Source: Novosphingobium sp. (lineage in GTDB: Bacteria > Pseudomonadota > Alphaproteobacteria > Sphingomonadales > Sphingomonadaceae). Taken from it: a stretch of 64,000 nucleotides of DNA. The stretch is from positions 62,001-126,000 of the forward strand of contig JAGHZR010000005.1 in assembly GCA_017745295.1 (NCBI GenBank), in the 5' to 3' direction. Numbering within the stretch: position 1 is the stretch's first letter; each line of letters begins with the position of its first letter. Positions 17,311 through 26,501 of this stretch are shown here, piece after piece. The position numbers were made by a program, and so were the translations under genes. Under the pieces are notes generated by a model. That model was not told the origin of the DNA, did not search any database, and saw nothing but the letters and a program-made list of their open reading frames with translations.

Positions 17311-18188
17311 CAGAATATCGGGAGCGGGAGAGCCGCTACCGCCTCCTTTCCGCCAATGCTGTTGAGATAGTCGGCCTCGTTCGCGCCGACGAAACGGTCC
17401 TGCACCGCGCTCCAGTCGCCCGGTTCCTTGGCGGCGGCGGCATAGTTCTTGAACGCCTTCATGTCCCAGCCGTAGTGCGGGGGCATCGAACTGGGATGCG
17501 CGCCGCCCGGCATTTCGATCACGCCGCTGACGAAGCAGCGTTCGAACAGGTTGTCCCGCGCCTGCTCGGGGTAGTGGTCCTCCATCCGGTCGACCAGTTC
17601 CTCGCAGGAAACGAAGGTCTTCGCGGCGGCCTTGGCGAACCACTCGTCATAGTAGGAATCCGGCCCGAAGACCTGCACATTGCCGCGCCAGTCGCTGCGG
17701 TTCACGTGCAGCAGCGCGACATCGAGCCCCAGCGCGGGCATCGCGATCAGCGTCTCGCCATCGTCATACGGGCTCTGCACCGTCTTCAGCCCGCCCAGCG
17801 CGGCCAGATCAGTGCCGAGGCCCACGCGGGTGGGCAGAAACGGCAGCCCGAACGCGGCGGCCTTCAGGCCCCACTGGAACATGCCCTCATCCAGTTCGAG
17901 CACTTCGAGTGCGCCGCTTTCACGGCTCTTGCGGAACCACGGTTCCAGCGGGATCGCGTCGAGTGAGACGAAGGCGAAGACCAGCTTCCTGACCTTTCCC
18001 GCCGCGCAGAGCATGCCGACATCGGCGCCGCCATAGGCGACCACTGTGAGGTCCTTGACGTCGGAGCGCAGCAGTTCGCGCACCAGCGCCATCGGCTTGC
18101 GACGCGGCCCCCAGCCGCCGATCCCGACGGTCATCCCGTCCTTTATCTGCGCGGCGATATCCGCCGCGCTCATGCGCTTGTCGAGCAT
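17310..18188 (-). CDS. ipdA: IpdA-like CoA-transferase family alpha subunit (COCHEA-CoA hydrolase)
   Basis: This 292-aa protein matches mycobacterial IpdA (292 aa): DKRMSAADIAAQIKDGMT, GIGGWGPRRKPMALVRELL, VVAYGGADVGMLCAAGKV and FVSLDAIPLEPWF. The glutamate of DEGM at residue 101 falls where the active-site Glu of IpdA is expected. With IpdB it opens steroid ring C to give MOODA-CoA. The chosen ATG (18188) overlaps the hsaC stop by one base, with a purine/G-rich site 5-10 bases upstream; a GTG three bases earlier is an alternative. Strong call because ipdB follows directly. Confidence 0.88.
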   Translation of the reverse strand: MLDKRMSAADIAAQIKDGMTVGIGGWGPRRKPMALVRELLRSDVKDLTVVAYGGADVGMLCAAGKVRKLVFAFVSLDAIPLEPWFRKSRESGALEVLELDEGMFQWGLKAAAFGLPFLPTRVGLGTDLAALGGLKTVQSPYDDGETLIAMPALGLDVALLHVNRSDWRGNVQVFGPDSYYDEWFAKAAAKTFVSCEELVDRMEDHYPEQARDNLFERCFVSGVIEMPGGAHPSSMPPHYGWDMKAFKNYAAAAKEPGDWSAVQDRFVGANEADYLNSIGGKEAVAALPLPIF

Positions 18189-19105
18189 CACGCCCCCTTT
18201 CCCTGTTCCTCAAGAGCCTTCTGCCAGGCCCAGACATGCCCCCATTCGCTGGGCACGAGATGGGCGGTCGGCTCCCAGCTGGCAGGGTCGATCACCAGCG
18301 GATCGGCACCGATCTCGAAATCGAAGCCGCCGGGGCACTGCATGTAGAAGCCGAAGGTCTGATCGTTGACGTGGCGGCCGATCGAGGCGCTTTCGGGCAC
18401 TTTGGCCAGCCGCATCCGGTCGTGACACTTGCCCACGTCCGCCTGCGCCTTCATTTCGAGCATGAGGTGGACGCAGCCCGACGGCGGCATCGGCATCTCG
18501 CCCAGCGCGACCGAGTGGTGGCGGCCGTTGTCCGCGTGCATAAAGGCAAAGCCCATGCCCGGATCGTCGGCCGCGTCGCTGAAGTGGAAGCGCGGAATGT
18601 CGGTGTCGTGGAACCCGATGCCGCGATAGAATTCGTGGCATTCGGTGAAGTTCGGCGCGGCGAAGACCGTGTGGCCCATGCCCATGTCGCCGGTGACGAA
18701 ACCGCTGACGCCCGCAGGCGAAACGAAGGCGACATCGTCACGCACGTCCCCGTGGAAGAATTCCAGACCGTTGCCCGCCGGATCGCTGGTGCGGAAGAAG
18801 GCGGCAACGCCGCGCTCCCGCGCTTCGTCGGCACTGCCCTCCGCGATGGGACGGCCCGCTGCCGCCACCTTTTCGCGGACTTCGGCCAGTTCCTGCGCAT
18901 CGCCCACTTCGTAGGCGGCGGCGCGGAAGTGTTCCCGCTTTCCGGTTTCGATGCGGAAGCGGAACGGGCGATCGTCGATCCGGTAGAGCGCAACGCCGTC
19001 GCTATTCCCGGCCCTCATCGTTCCCACGATGTCGGCCAGGAAGGCATCCCATTCGGCGGGCTTGGCCGTTTCGATCACTACGTAACCGAGCGCCTTGATA
19101 CCCAT
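18188..19105 (-). CDS. hsaC: HsaC-like extradiol dioxygenase (3,4-DHSA dioxygenase)
   Basis: This 305-aa two-domain type I extradiol dioxygenase cleaves the catechol ring A of 3,4-dihydroxy-9,10-seco steroids by meta-cleavage. Predicted Fe(II) ligands are His145 (GMGHTVF), His213 (VHLMLE) and Glu264 (FDFEIG); the second-sphere residues His196/His197 (RHHSVAL), His245 (GRHVND) and Tyr254 are also present. These positions match actinobacterial HsaC almost exactly. Unusually it is encoded in the ring C/D operon, on the opposite strand from hsaA, hsaD, hsaE, hsaG and hsaF. The ATG at 19105 follows AAAGGAAA. Confidence 0.9.
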   Translation of the reverse strand: MGIKALGYVVIETAKPAEWDAFLADIVGTMRAGNSDGVALYRIDDRPFRFRIETGKREHFRAAAYEVGDAQELAEVREKVAAAGRPIAEGSADEARERGVAAFFRTSDPAGNGLEFFHGDVRDDVAFVSPAGVSGFVTGDMGMGHTVFAAPNFTECHEFYRGIGFHDTDIPRFHFSDAADDPGMGFAFMHADNGRHHSVALGEMPMPPSGCVHLMLEMKAQADVGKCHDRMRLAKVPESASIGRHVNDQTFGFYMQCPGGFDFEIGADPLVIDPASWEPTAHLVPSEWGHVWAWQKALEEQGKGA

Positions 19106-19110
19106 GGCTG

Positions 19111-19878
19111 TCAGTTTCCTTTCACGAGGTCGAGGAAGTACGGCCGCTCGCCGCCCCCATCGACGTTGATGCGGGCGCCGCTCACCCAGCTCGCCAGATC
19201 GGAGCAGAGCCAGAGAACCGCGCCGGCGATATCCTCGCCGCGCCCCATCCGGCGCAGCGGCAGCGAATTGCCGACCGCCGCCTGCGCTTCGGCACCGCCG
19301 TAAGTCGCGTCGGTTGTTTCGGTCTGCATCAGGCCGACGATCACCGCGTTCACGCGGATGCCGTCCGGGCCCCATTCCTGGGCAAGGCTCTGCGTCAGGT
19401 TGAGCAGGCCCGCCTTGGCCGCGCCGTAAGCGGCCGTCTGCGGTGACGGGCGAATGCCCGAAACGCTGGCGATATTGACCACGCTGCCGCCGCCCACCGC
19501 GCGCATCGGCGCGTGCGCGGCCTGCGCCATGTACATGGCGGCGTGCAGGTTCAGCCGTACGATGGCGTCGAAGAAGCGCGGGCTGGCGGTAGCGGCATCG
19601 GCCTGCGGCGATCCGCCGGCGTTGTTCACCAGAATATCGAGTCGCCCATGATCGGCGACCACGCCTTCCACCAGTGCGCGCGCATGATCGGCCTCGCGAA
19701 TGTCGGCGGCGCGGAACTCCACCCCGGCAGGCAGCGCGTCGGGCTGGTTGCGACCGCAGACCACCACATGCGCGCCGCTGTCCGCCAGCATCCGCGCCAT
19801 CGCCAGCCCAAGGCCGCGCGTACCGCCAGTGACGATCGCCACGCGCCCGGAAAGATCGATCTCTTGCCTGCCCTTCAC
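19111..19878 (-). CDS. SDR, first gene of the ring C/D operon (Rv3549c-like)
   Basis: This 255-aa short-chain dehydrogenase has TGGTRGLGLAMARMLADSGA for NAD(P), NNAGGSPQ, a Ser in NIASVSGI, YGAAKAG with catalytic Tyr/Lys, and a C-terminal NVDGGGERPYFL. A comparable SDR lies in the mycobacterial ring C/D cluster next to the 17-beta-HSD4-like SDR. It is the promoter-proximal gene of the 19-gene minus operon. The GTG at 19878 is preceded by GGGAGAG seven bases upstream; extending to 19968 would run into the divergent promoter. Probably oxidises a hydroxyacyl-CoA or ring hydroxyl; substrate unknown. Confidence 0.75.
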   Translation of the reverse strand: MKGRQEIDLSGRVAIVTGGTRGLGLAMARMLADSGAHVVVCGRNQPDALPAGVEFRAADIREADHARALVEGVVADHGRLDILVNNAGGSPQADAATASPRFFDAIVRLNLHAAMYMAQAAHAPMRAVGGGSVVNIASVSGIRPSPQTAAYGAAKAGLLNLTQSLAQEWGPDGIRVNAVIVGLMQTETTDATYGGAEAQAAVGNSLPLRRMGRGEDIAGAVLWLCSDLASWVSGARINVDGGGERPYFLDLVKGN

Positions 19879-20058
19879 GGGGCCTCTCTCCCTTCGTTGT
19901 CCGATTGCAGGATTCGTTCCTGCATCAGATTCGAATTTGGCAATATCGAAAGCGGAATGGGTTTTCAATTGACGATTTGCGTATCGAGTGCCATTTCAAA
20001 TTACGAATGTAGCGCCAAAGGGCGTAAATTGATTCGAATGAAGGGAGAGATCGCAAAG
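19879..20058. promoter_or_regulatory. divergent promoter region of the two main steroid operons
   Basis: This 180-base AT-richer gap separates the 19-gene minus operon from the hsaA-led plus operon, so both promoters must lie here. It contains ATTTGCGTA at 19975-19983, TTACGAATG near 20001 and GGGCGTAAATTG near 20021, all related to the motif found at other promoters of the island. A GATTCGAATTTGGC segment near 19929 and GATTCGAATG at 20031 form two further similar sequences. Core -35/-10 elements are not obvious. Confidence 0.6.
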
Positions 20059-21270
20059 ATGGCCAGCGCAGCCTCCGCGCCGTCCGACGCCGCCGTGCCC
20101 AGTCCCGAGGATCTGGTTGCCCGTGCACGCGCCATGGTGCCCACGTTAAAGGAACGCGCCCGCCGCTGCGTCGCAGAGCGCGACGTTCCGGCAGAAACGA
20201 TTGCCGAGCTTCACGAAGCCGGGTTCTTCCGCATCCTGCAGCCGCGCCGTTGGGACGGCTATGAAATGCATCCCAATGTCTTCTTCGATGTGCAGAAGAC
20301 TTTGGCCGAAGGCTGCATGTCCACCGGCTGGATGTACGGCGTGGTGGGGTGCCACCCCTACGAGATCGCGCTGTTCCACGAAGAGGCTCAGGGCGAGATC
20401 TGGGGTGAGGACAACGCGGCCCTCGCCTCTTCCAGCTATCAGCCGGTGGGCAAGGTCACGCCGGTGGACGGCGGTTTCCGTCTGTCGGGCCGCTGGGGCT
20501 TCTCCACCGGATCGGTCCACTGCCAATGGGTGATCCTGGGCGCGCTGGTGCCGCCCAGCGAGCCGGGCGGCGCGCCGGACATGCGCGCGTTCCTGCTGCC
20601 GCGCAGCGACTACACTATCGATACCGACGCCTGGCACGTCTTCGGCCTTCAGGGCACCGGCAGCCATGACGTGATCGTCGAGGATGTCTTCGTGCCCGAA
20701 TACCGCACGCACCGCGCGATGGACGGGTTCCTTTGCGCCAACCCGGGTCAGGAAACCAATCCCGGGCCGCTCTACACACTGCCCTGGGCGCAGGTCTTCA
20801 CCCGTTCGGTCTCCACCGCGGCCTTCGGCGGCGCGCGCGCGGCGATCAACGCGGCGATGGATATCGCGCAGAGCCGCATCTCCACCAACACCGGCAAGGC
20901 ATCCAAGCACGATCCCTTCCTGCTCGCCGCGATCTCACGCGCAGAAGCGGAAGTGACCGAGATGGAGCAGACCCTGCGCCTGACGTTCGAGGACCTGATG
21001 GGCCATGCGCAGCGCGGCGAGGCGATCCCGATGGAGAAGCGCACCCGCTACGCCTACAACTCCTCCTCGGTCGTGCGGCGCATGGCCGAACTGGTGGACG
21101 ACATGGTGAAGCTGCTGGGTGGCCGCGCGGTCTATATGTCCAGCGAGATCATCCAGCCCTGGCTCGATCTCCACGCCGGTCGCGCCCACGTTGCCAATGA
21201 TCCGAACAACCGCACGACCGATTTCGTCGGCGGGATGCTGGGTCAGGCGCCCACTTTCACGTTCCTTTGA
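20059..21270 (+). CDS. hsaA: HsaA-like flavin-dependent monooxygenase (3-HSA hydroxylase)
   Basis: This 403-aa protein has the acyl-CoA-dehydrogenase fold of group D flavin monooxygenases. Segments shared with HsaA include GFFRILQPRRWDGYEM, STGWMYGVVG, GEDNAALASSSYQPVGK, GLQGTGSHDVIVEDVFVP and the C-terminal DLHAGRAHVANDPNNR. HsaA uses reduced FMN from HsaB to hydroxylate 3-hydroxy-9,10-secoandrostatriene-dione at C4. The ATG at 20059 is preceded by GGGAGAG; upstream codons in the same frame enter the promoter region. The reductase partner is not adjacent but at 63105-63662. Confidence 0.88.
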   Translation: MASAASAPSDAAVPSPEDLVARARAMVPTLKERARRCVAERDVPAETIAELHEAGFFRILQPRRWDGYEMHPNVFFDVQKTLAEGCMSTGWMYGVVGCHPYEIALFHEEAQGEIWGEDNAALASSSYQPVGKVTPVDGGFRLSGRWGFSTGSVHCQWVILGALVPPSEPGGAPDMRAFLLPRSDYTIDTDAWHVFGLQGTGSHDVIVEDVFVPEYRTHRAMDGFLCANPGQETNPGPLYTLPWAQVFTRSVSTAAFGGARAAINAAMDIAQSRISTNTGKASKHDPFLLAAISRAEAEVTEMEQTLRLTFEDLMGHAQRGEAIPMEKRTRYAYNSSSVVRRMAELVDDMVKLLGGRAVYMSSEIIQPWLDLHAGRAHVANDPNNRTTDFVGGMLGQAPTFTFL

Positions 21271-21284
21271 GGGGAGGCGGCACG

Positions 21285-22100
21285 ATGGCGACGTTGAAAA
21301 CGGCCCGTCACCGCGTAAGCGGCGGCCACGAAATCCAGATCCAGGAGACAAGCGAAGGCCCTGCCGTGGTGTTCATCCACGGCAGCGGGCCGGGCGCATC
21401 GGGCGCATCCAATTTCCGCGGCAATATCGACGCCTTCGTGGCGGCGGGCTTCCGCGTGATCCTGCCCGACCTGATCGGCTATGGCGCCTCGTCCAAACCG
21501 GAGGGGATCGACTACACGCTGCAGCTGTTCACCGACACGCTGCATGAGGCGCTGGTGGCGCATGGCATCGAGCGCGCAGTGCTGGTGGGCAACTCATTGG
21601 GCGGCGGCATCGCCCTGCAGATGACGCTGGACCATCCCGCCTTCGCCGAGAAGCTGGTGCTGATGGCCCCCGGCTGCGTTGCCGAGCGGGAAGCCTATTT
21701 CGTGATGCCCGGCATCGCCAAGATGGTCTCCAACTTCGGCGGGCCGGACTTCAATCTCGACGAACAACGCCGCCTGATCGGCAACCTGCTCCACGCCGAA
21801 GCGCACCACCTCATAACCGAGGAACTGGTGGCCGAACGCTTCGAAGTGGCCCGCACCCAGCCCAAGGACGTGATCGTGCGGATGCGCACGCCCGACCTCA
21901 GCCCGCACCTTGCCAGGATTGCGCAGCCGGTCTTCGTGCTCTGGGGCCTGAACGACGAGTTCTGCCCGGAAAGCCACGCCCGCCTCTTCCTCGAACGCTG
22001 CCCGAACGTGCGCGCGATCACGTTCGCCCACACCGGGCACTGGGTGCAGGTGGAACGCGCGGCGGAGTTCAACCGCTATGTCGTGGAGTTCCTGCGATGA
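21285..22100 (+). CDS. hsaD: HsaD-like meta-cleavage product hydrolase (4,9-DSHA hydrolase)
   Basis: This 271-aa alpha/beta hydrolase belongs to the C-C bond hydrolases. The oxyanion segment is IHGSGPGASG at 31-40, the nucleophile Ser104 in VGNSLGGG, the acid Asp224 in GLNDEFCP and His252 in HTGHWVQ. HsaD splits the HsaC ring-cleavage product into 2-hydroxyhexa-2,4-dienoate and the C/D-ring acid (HIP precursor). The length and the neighbours hsaA and hsaE support the call over a general MhpC-type hydrolase. GAGG precedes the ATG at 21285, and the gene ends in an ATGA overlap with hsaE. Confidence 0.9.
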   Translation: MATLKTARHRVSGGHEIQIQETSEGPAVVFIHGSGPGASGASNFRGNIDAFVAAGFRVILPDLIGYGASSKPEGIDYTLQLFTDTLHEALVAHGIERAVLVGNSLGGGIALQMTLDHPAFAEKLVLMAPGCVAEREAYFVMPGIAKMVSNFGGPDFNLDEQRRLIGNLLHAEAHHLITEELVAERFEVARTQPKDVIVRMRTPDLSPHLARIAQPVFVLWGLNDEFCPESHARLFLERCPNVRAITFAHTGHWVQVERAAEFNRYVVEFLR

Positions 22101-22900
22101 CGGCCGCGACACGCCACGGACAGGAACTTTATGAAGCCCTGCGCGAACGCCGCACCCTCGCCCCGCTGATCGCCCGCGCTCCGGAGCTGACGGTGGACGA
22201 TGCCTATGCCATCAGCCTCGATTTCCTGAGGCGGCGGCTGGCCGATGGCGAAAAGGTGGTCGGCAAGAAGATCGGCGTCACCAGCAAGGCGGTCCAGGAC
22301 ATGCTGGGCGTGCACCAGCCGGACTTCGGCTTCCTGACCGACTGGATGCATGTCGAAGGCGATATCGACGTGGACGCCAAGGCGCTGATCGCCCCGCGCG
22401 CGGAGGCGGAGATCGCCTTCATCCTGAAGGAGGGGCTCTCCGGCCCCGGCGTCACCGCCGAACAGGTGCTGGCCGCGACCGAGAGCGTGGTCCCCTGTTT
22501 CGAGATCGTCGACAGCCGCATTACCGACTGGAAGATCGGCATCGTCGATACCGTGTCCGACAATGCCTCCTGCGGCGTCTACGTGCTGGGTAAGGAGCGG
22601 CTCGATCCCCGCGCGTTCGATCTGCCGGGCTTGCACGTGGCCGTCACCAAGAACGGGGAGCCGCTTTCGGAAGGCTATGGCCATGCCGTGCAGGGCGATC
22701 CCGCGCAGGCGGTGGCCTGGCTGGCCAATACGCTGGGCGCTTACGGCGTCACGCTGGATTCGGGCGACGTGATCCTGTCCGGATCGCTCGTCCCCCTCGC
22801 CCCCGCAGTGAAGGGCGACAGCTTCGAAATGATCCTCTCCGACAGGAACCCCGCGGCGGGCGGCCAGGCCATCGGCCGCTGCCAGGCTCGATTTGTTTGA
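22097..22900 (+). CDS. hsaE: HsaE-like 2-hydroxyhexa-2,4-dienoate hydratase
   Basis: This 267-aa protein is in the 2-keto-4-pentenoate hydratase/fumarylacetoacetase family. It has VVGKKIGVTSKAVQDMLGV, the metal-binding APRAEAEIAFIL with its Glu pair, and FEIVDSRITDWKI with the third acidic residue. It hydrates the dienoate released by HsaD to 4-hydroxy-2-oxohexanoate. It begins inside the hsaD stop (ATGA) and precedes hsaG and hsaF, the standard order of lower meta-cleavage pathways. Sequence alone does not separate it from catechol-pathway hydratases; context does. Confidence 0.88.
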   Translation: MTAATRHGQELYEALRERRTLAPLIARAPELTVDDAYAISLDFLRRRLADGEKVVGKKIGVTSKAVQDMLGVHQPDFGFLTDWMHVEGDIDVDAKALIAPRAEAEIAFILKEGLSGPGVTAEQVLAATESVVPCFEIVDSRITDWKIGIVDTVSDNASCGVYVLGKERLDPRAFDLPGLHVAVTKNGEPLSEGYGHAVQGDPAQAVAWLANTLGAYGVTLDSGDVILSGSLVPLAPAVKGDSFEMILSDRNPAAGGQAIGRCQARFV

Positions 22901-22933
22901 GAATTACCCGCTTTGTGTAAGGATACCGGAACC

Positions 22934-23875
22934 ATGGCACGCGTGAAGGCCGCCATCATCGGCTCGGGCAATATCGGCACCGACCTGATGATGAAGATGA
23001 TCAAGTACCCCCAGAACATGGAACTCGCCGCCGTGGTCGGCATCGATGCCGCATCGGAAGGCCTTGCCATGGCCCGCCAGCACGGCATCGCCACCACGCA
23101 TGAGGGGATAGAGGGGCTGAAGAAGCTGCCCTGCTATCCCGAAATCGGCATCGCCTTCGACGCCACCAGCGCCTACGCCCACAAAGTGCATGACGAGGCA
23201 CTGCGCGCCGACGGCATCCAGGTGGTGGACCTTACCCCCGCCGCCATCGGGCCGTTCATCGTGCCCCCGGTCAACATGCGGGCCAATCTGGACGCGCCCA
23301 ACGTCAACATGGTGACCTGCGGCGGGCAGGCGACGATCCCGATGGTCGCCGCCGTCAGCCGCGTGGGCAAAGTGCACTATGCGGAGATCGTCGCATCGGT
23401 CTCCTCCCGCTCCGCCGGGCCGGGCACGCGCGCCAACATCGATGAGTTCACCCGCACCACCTCCCGCGCGATCGAAGCCGTGGGCGGCGCCACCAAGGGC
23501 AAGGCGATCATCATCCTGAACCCGGCCGAACCGCCGATGATCATGCGCGACACCGTCTTCACCCTGTCCGAAGGCGGGGACGAGGACGCCATCCGCCAGT
23601 CGGTGCAGGACATGGTAGCCGAAGTGCAGAAATACGTGCCCGGCTACCGGCTGAAGCAGGAAGTGCAGTTCGAACGCTTTGGCGACAACAATCCGCTGAA
23701 GATCCCCGGCATGGGCGTGTTCACCGGAATCAAGACGATGATCCTGCTCGAAGTGGAAGGCGCGGGCGATTACCTGCCCAGCTATTCCGGCAATCTCGAC
23801 ATCATGACCGCCGCCGCCAAGGCCACCGGCGAACTTCTCGCCGAACGCCGCATGGCCGCCGCGACCCCGGCCTGA
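22934..23875 (+). CDS. hsaG: HsaG-like acylating aldehyde dehydrogenase
   Basis: This 313-aa enzyme oxidises the aldehyde from HsaF to an acyl-CoA (propanal to propionyl-CoA in the steroid route; acetaldehyde in catechol routes). The NAD site GSGNIG is at 10-15 and the catalytic cysteine is Cys129 in [10 protein letters not shown]; the C-terminal half has the dimerisation segment [14 protein letters not shown]. It forms a channelling complex with the aldolase encoded next. The ATG at 22934 was chosen over an upstream in-frame codon at 22913 because the family starts with this [11 protein letters not shown] segment. Confidence 0.9.
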   Translation: MARVKAAIIGSGNIGTDLMMKMIKYPQNMELAAVVGIDAASEGLAMARQHGIATTHEGIEGLKKLPCYPEIGIAFDATSAYAHKVHDEALRADGIQVVDLTPAAIGPFIVPPVNMRANLDAPNVNMVTCGGQATIPMVAAVSRVGKVHYAEIVASVSSRSAGPGTRANIDEFTRTTSRAIEAVGGATKGKAIIILNPAEPPMIMRDTVFTLSEGGDEDAIRQSVQDMVAEVQKYVPGYRLKQEVQFERFGDNNPLKIPGMGVFTGIKTMILLEVEGAGDYLPSYSGNLDIMTAAAKATGELLAERRMAAATPA

Positions 23876-23894
23876 TCCGCAGGAGTTTACGACA

Positions 23895-24932
23895 ATGGGC
23901 AAGTTCAACGTCGATGCGGGCGAAAAGCTCTACATCCAGGACGTGACGCTGCGTGACGGAATGCACGCCATCCGCCACATGTACGGCATCGACCACGTGC
24001 GCGCGATCGCCTCCGCGCTCGACAAGGCGGGCGTGGACGCGATCGAGGTGGCGCATGGCGACGGCCTCAGCGGCACCAGCTTCAACTACGGCTTCGGCGC
24101 GCATACGGACTGGGAATGGCTGGAAGCCGTGGCCGACGTGCTGGAAAACAGCGTGCTCACCACGCTGATCCTGCCCGGCCTCGGCACCGTGGAGGAACTG
24201 CGCCGCGCCTATGGCATCGGCGTGCGCTCCGTCCGTGTCGCCACCCACTGCACCGAGGCGGACGTTTCGAAGCAGCACATCGGCATCGCCCGCGATCTGG
24301 GCATGGATGTGTCCGGCTTCCTGATGATGAGCCACATGATCGAGCCCGAGGCGCTGGCCGCACAGGCCGTGCTGATGGAAAGCTACGGCGCGCAGTGCGT
24401 CTATGTTACCGACAGCGGCGGCGCGCTGGACATGGACGGCGTGGCCGCGCGCCTTGCCGCCTATGACCGGGTGCTGAAGCCGGAAACCCAGCGCGGGATG
24501 CACGCGCACCACAACCTCTCGCTGGGCGTCGCCAACTCGATCGTCGCCGCGCAGGAAGGCGCGGTGCGCATCGACGCCTCGCTGGCGGGCATGGGCGCCG
24601 GCGCGGGCAATGCCCCGCTGGAAGTCTTCGTGGCCGCCGCCGATCGCAAGGGCTGGAACCACGGCTGCGACGTCATGGCGCTGATGGATGCGGCCGAGGA
24701 TCTCGTGCGTCCCCTGCAGGACCGCCCGGTCCGCGTCGACCGAGAGACGCTCGCGCTCGGCTATGCCGGGGTCTACTCCTCGTTCCTGCGCCATGCGGAG
24801 AAGGCGGCGGAGACTTACGGCCTCGATACCCGCGCGATCCTGGTCGAACTGGGCCGCCGCAAGATGGTGGGCGGTCAGGAAGACATGATCGTCGATGTCG
24901 CGCTGGACATGCTGAAAGCCCGGACGGCCTAA
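23895..24932 (+). CDS. hsaF: HsaF-like 4-hydroxy-2-oxovalerate/oxohexanoate aldolase
   Basis: This 345-aa TIM-barrel metal-dependent aldolase (DRE-TIM family) has [12 protein letters not shown] at 18-28, with the metal-binding Asp21, and [15 protein letters not shown] carrying the metal-binding histidines. It cleaves 4-hydroxy-2-oxoacids to pyruvate and an aldehyde handed to HsaG. The C-terminal communication domain (residues about 290-345) is complete. Nineteen bases separate it from hsaG, with CAGGAG upstream of the ATG. Function in steroid catabolism is by context. Confidence 0.92.
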   Translation: MGKFNVDAGEKLYIQDVTLRDGMHAIRHMYGIDHVRAIASALDKAGVDAIEVAHGDGLSGTSFNYGFGAHTDWEWLEAVADVLENSVLTTLILPGLGTVEELRRAYGIGVRSVRVATHCTEADVSKQHIGIARDLGMDVSGFLMMSHMIEPEALAAQAVLMESYGAQCVYVTDSGGALDMDGVAARLAAYDRVLKPETQRGMHAHHNLSLGVANSIVAAQEGAVRIDASLAGMGAGAGNAPLEVFVAAADRKGWNHGCDVMALMDAAEDLVRPLQDRPVRVDRETLALGYAGVYSSFLRHAEKAAETYGLDTRAILVELGRRKMVGGQEDMIVDVALDMLKARTA

Positions 24933-25001
24933 GTCCAAGAGGTGCAGCCCCCGCGCAAAGACGGGGGCGCACTGCCGAGAGAGGATGCCCGGGGGAGAAC
25001 C

Positions 25002-26501
25002 ATGGCGGAAATATCGTTGCACAAGCCCTTCCCGGCCGCGGACGTGCCGCGCTGGGATCATGAGACGGACGTTGCCGTCGTCGGCTTCGGCGCGGCCGGC
25101 GCCTGCGCCGCTATCGAGGCGCGCAGCGCCGGGGCCGAGGTCCTGCTGTTCGAACGCAATTCGGGGAGCGGCGGCGCTTCGGCGCTGTCTGGCGGGGAGA
25201 TCTACATCGGCGGCAGCGGCGGCACCGATGCCCAGCGCAGCGCCGGGTTCGAGGACACGACCGAGGATTTTGCCCGCTACCTGAAGATGGCCGGCGGCCC
25301 CTGCGCGGACGAAGCCAAGTGCGACCTCTACGCCCGCGAGTCCCTGTCCCACTACGAATGGCTGAAGGCGCAGGGTGTGCCCTATCGCAGCAACTTCCTG
25401 CCCGGAAAGCACATCGAGCCGGTGGACGATTCCACTCTGATCTGGTCGGGCAGCGAGGCGGCAGCGCCATTTCGCGATCACGCCAAACCGGCCCCGCGCG
25501 GCCATGTGATCCAGCATATGGGCTGGGGCGGTGGACGGCCGTTGGTGGACATTCTCGAAGCCCGCGCGCGCGATGCCGGTGTGCACGTGATGACCGACGC
25601 CCGCGTCGTCGCGCTGATAGAAGACGGCGGACGCATCGTCGGCCTGATCTCCCGGATCGACAATGCCAACCGCTTCGTCCGCGCCCGTCAGGGTGTGGTC
25701 CTGGCAACCGGCGGCTTCGCGATGAACCCCGACATGCTGCGCCGCTATGCCCCGCTGACCGGCAAGATCCACGATCCCATCGGCGAGAAGGACGACGGCA
25801 CAGGCATCCTGCTCGGCATGGGCGCGGGTGGGGACGCGATCCACATGGACCAGTTCTTCACCACCTGCCCCTGGACGATGCCGGAAAGCCACGCCTACGG
25901 CGTCTTCGTCAACGAGCAGGGCCAGCGCTTCATCAACGAGGATTGCTACCACGGCCGGGTCAGCCGCACGATGCTCGACCAGCCGGGGAGCAAGGTCTTC
26001 CTCCTGCTGGACATGGCGCATTTCGTGCAGCCACTGGAAATCGCGCGGATTGCCATCGCCGCGACGGGCGAGACCTGGGAAGAAGTCGAAGCCGAACTGG
26101 AGATGCCCGCAGGCACGCTGGCGGCCACGATGGCCTTCTACAACCGCCATGCGCACGAAGGGCGCGATCCGCTGTTCGACAAGCAGGCGCCGATCCTGAC
26201 GCCGCTCGATCAAGGGCCGTTCGTGGCGCTCGAACTGAACTTCGACAGTTCGTATTTCTCGTTCTTCACGCTCGGCGGGCTGCACACCGATCTGGACGGA
26301 CGCGTGCTGGGCCGGGACGAACGGCCGGTTCCTGGGCTTTTCGCTGCCGGACGCTGCACATCGGGCCTGCCGGCATGGGGACATGGCTATAGCTCGGGCC
26401 TCAGCCTGGCCGACTGCACTTTCTTCGGACGGCAGGCGGGCCGCGCAGTGGCCGGTGAAACATTCGCACTGAAAGCTGTAACGGGGGGAGAACTGGCATG
26501 A
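25002..26501 (+). CDS. FAD-dependent 3-ketosteroid dehydrogenase family protein (Kst4D-like)
   Basis: This 499-aa flavoprotein of the fumarate reductase/KstD superfamily has the dinucleotide fold VAVVGFGAAGACAA at 24-37 with the GGASALSGG loop after it. The C-terminal FAD segment FAAGRCTSGLPAWGHGY and following FFGRQAG differ from the YPGAG of true KstD (present at 49313) and look like 3-ketosteroid delta4-(5-alpha)-dehydrogenase (Kst4D/TesI). It would introduce the 4,5 double bond in 5-alpha steroids. The ATG at 25002 follows GGGGGAG. It is the first gene after hsaF, with a 69-base gap, and overlaps the next SDR by four bases. Other FAD-linked steroid or acyl dehydrogenases in this subfamily cannot be excluded. 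Confidence 0.65.
   Translation: MAEISLHKPFPAADVPRWDHETDVAVVGFGAAGACAAIEARSAGAEVLLFERNSGSGGASALSGGEIYIGGSGGTDAQRSAGFEDTTEDFARYLKMAGGPCADEAKCDLYARESLSHYEWLKAQGVPYRSNFLPGKHIEPVDDSTLIWSGSEAAAPFRDHAKPAPRGHVIQHMGWGGGRPLVDILEARARDAGVHVMTDARVVALIEDGGRIVGLISRIDNANRFVRARQGVVLATGGFAMNPDMLRRYAPLTGKIHDPIGEKDDGTGILLGMGAGGDAIHMDQFFTTCPWTMPESHAYGVFVNEQGQRFINEDCYHGRVSRTMLDQPGSKVFLLLDMAHFVQPLEIARIAIAATGETWEEVEAELEMPAGTLAATMAFYNRHAHEGRDPLFDKQAPILTPLDQGPFVALELNFDSSYFSFFTLGGLHTDLDGRVLGRDERPVPGLFAAGRCTSGLPAWGHGYSSGLSLADCTFFGRQAGRAVAGETFALKAVTGGELA

Noticed and set aside
16501..17643. Longer form of ipdB starting at 17643
   Set aside because: The added 111 residues lie in another frame inside ipdA and are Arg/Gly-rich; the start at 17310 fits the family.
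23802..26384. Very long minus-strand open frame of about 860 codons opposite hsaF and the Kst4D-like gene
   Set aside because: It is antisense to well-supported genes, rich in His, Arg and Gly from reversed GC-rich codons, and matches no family.
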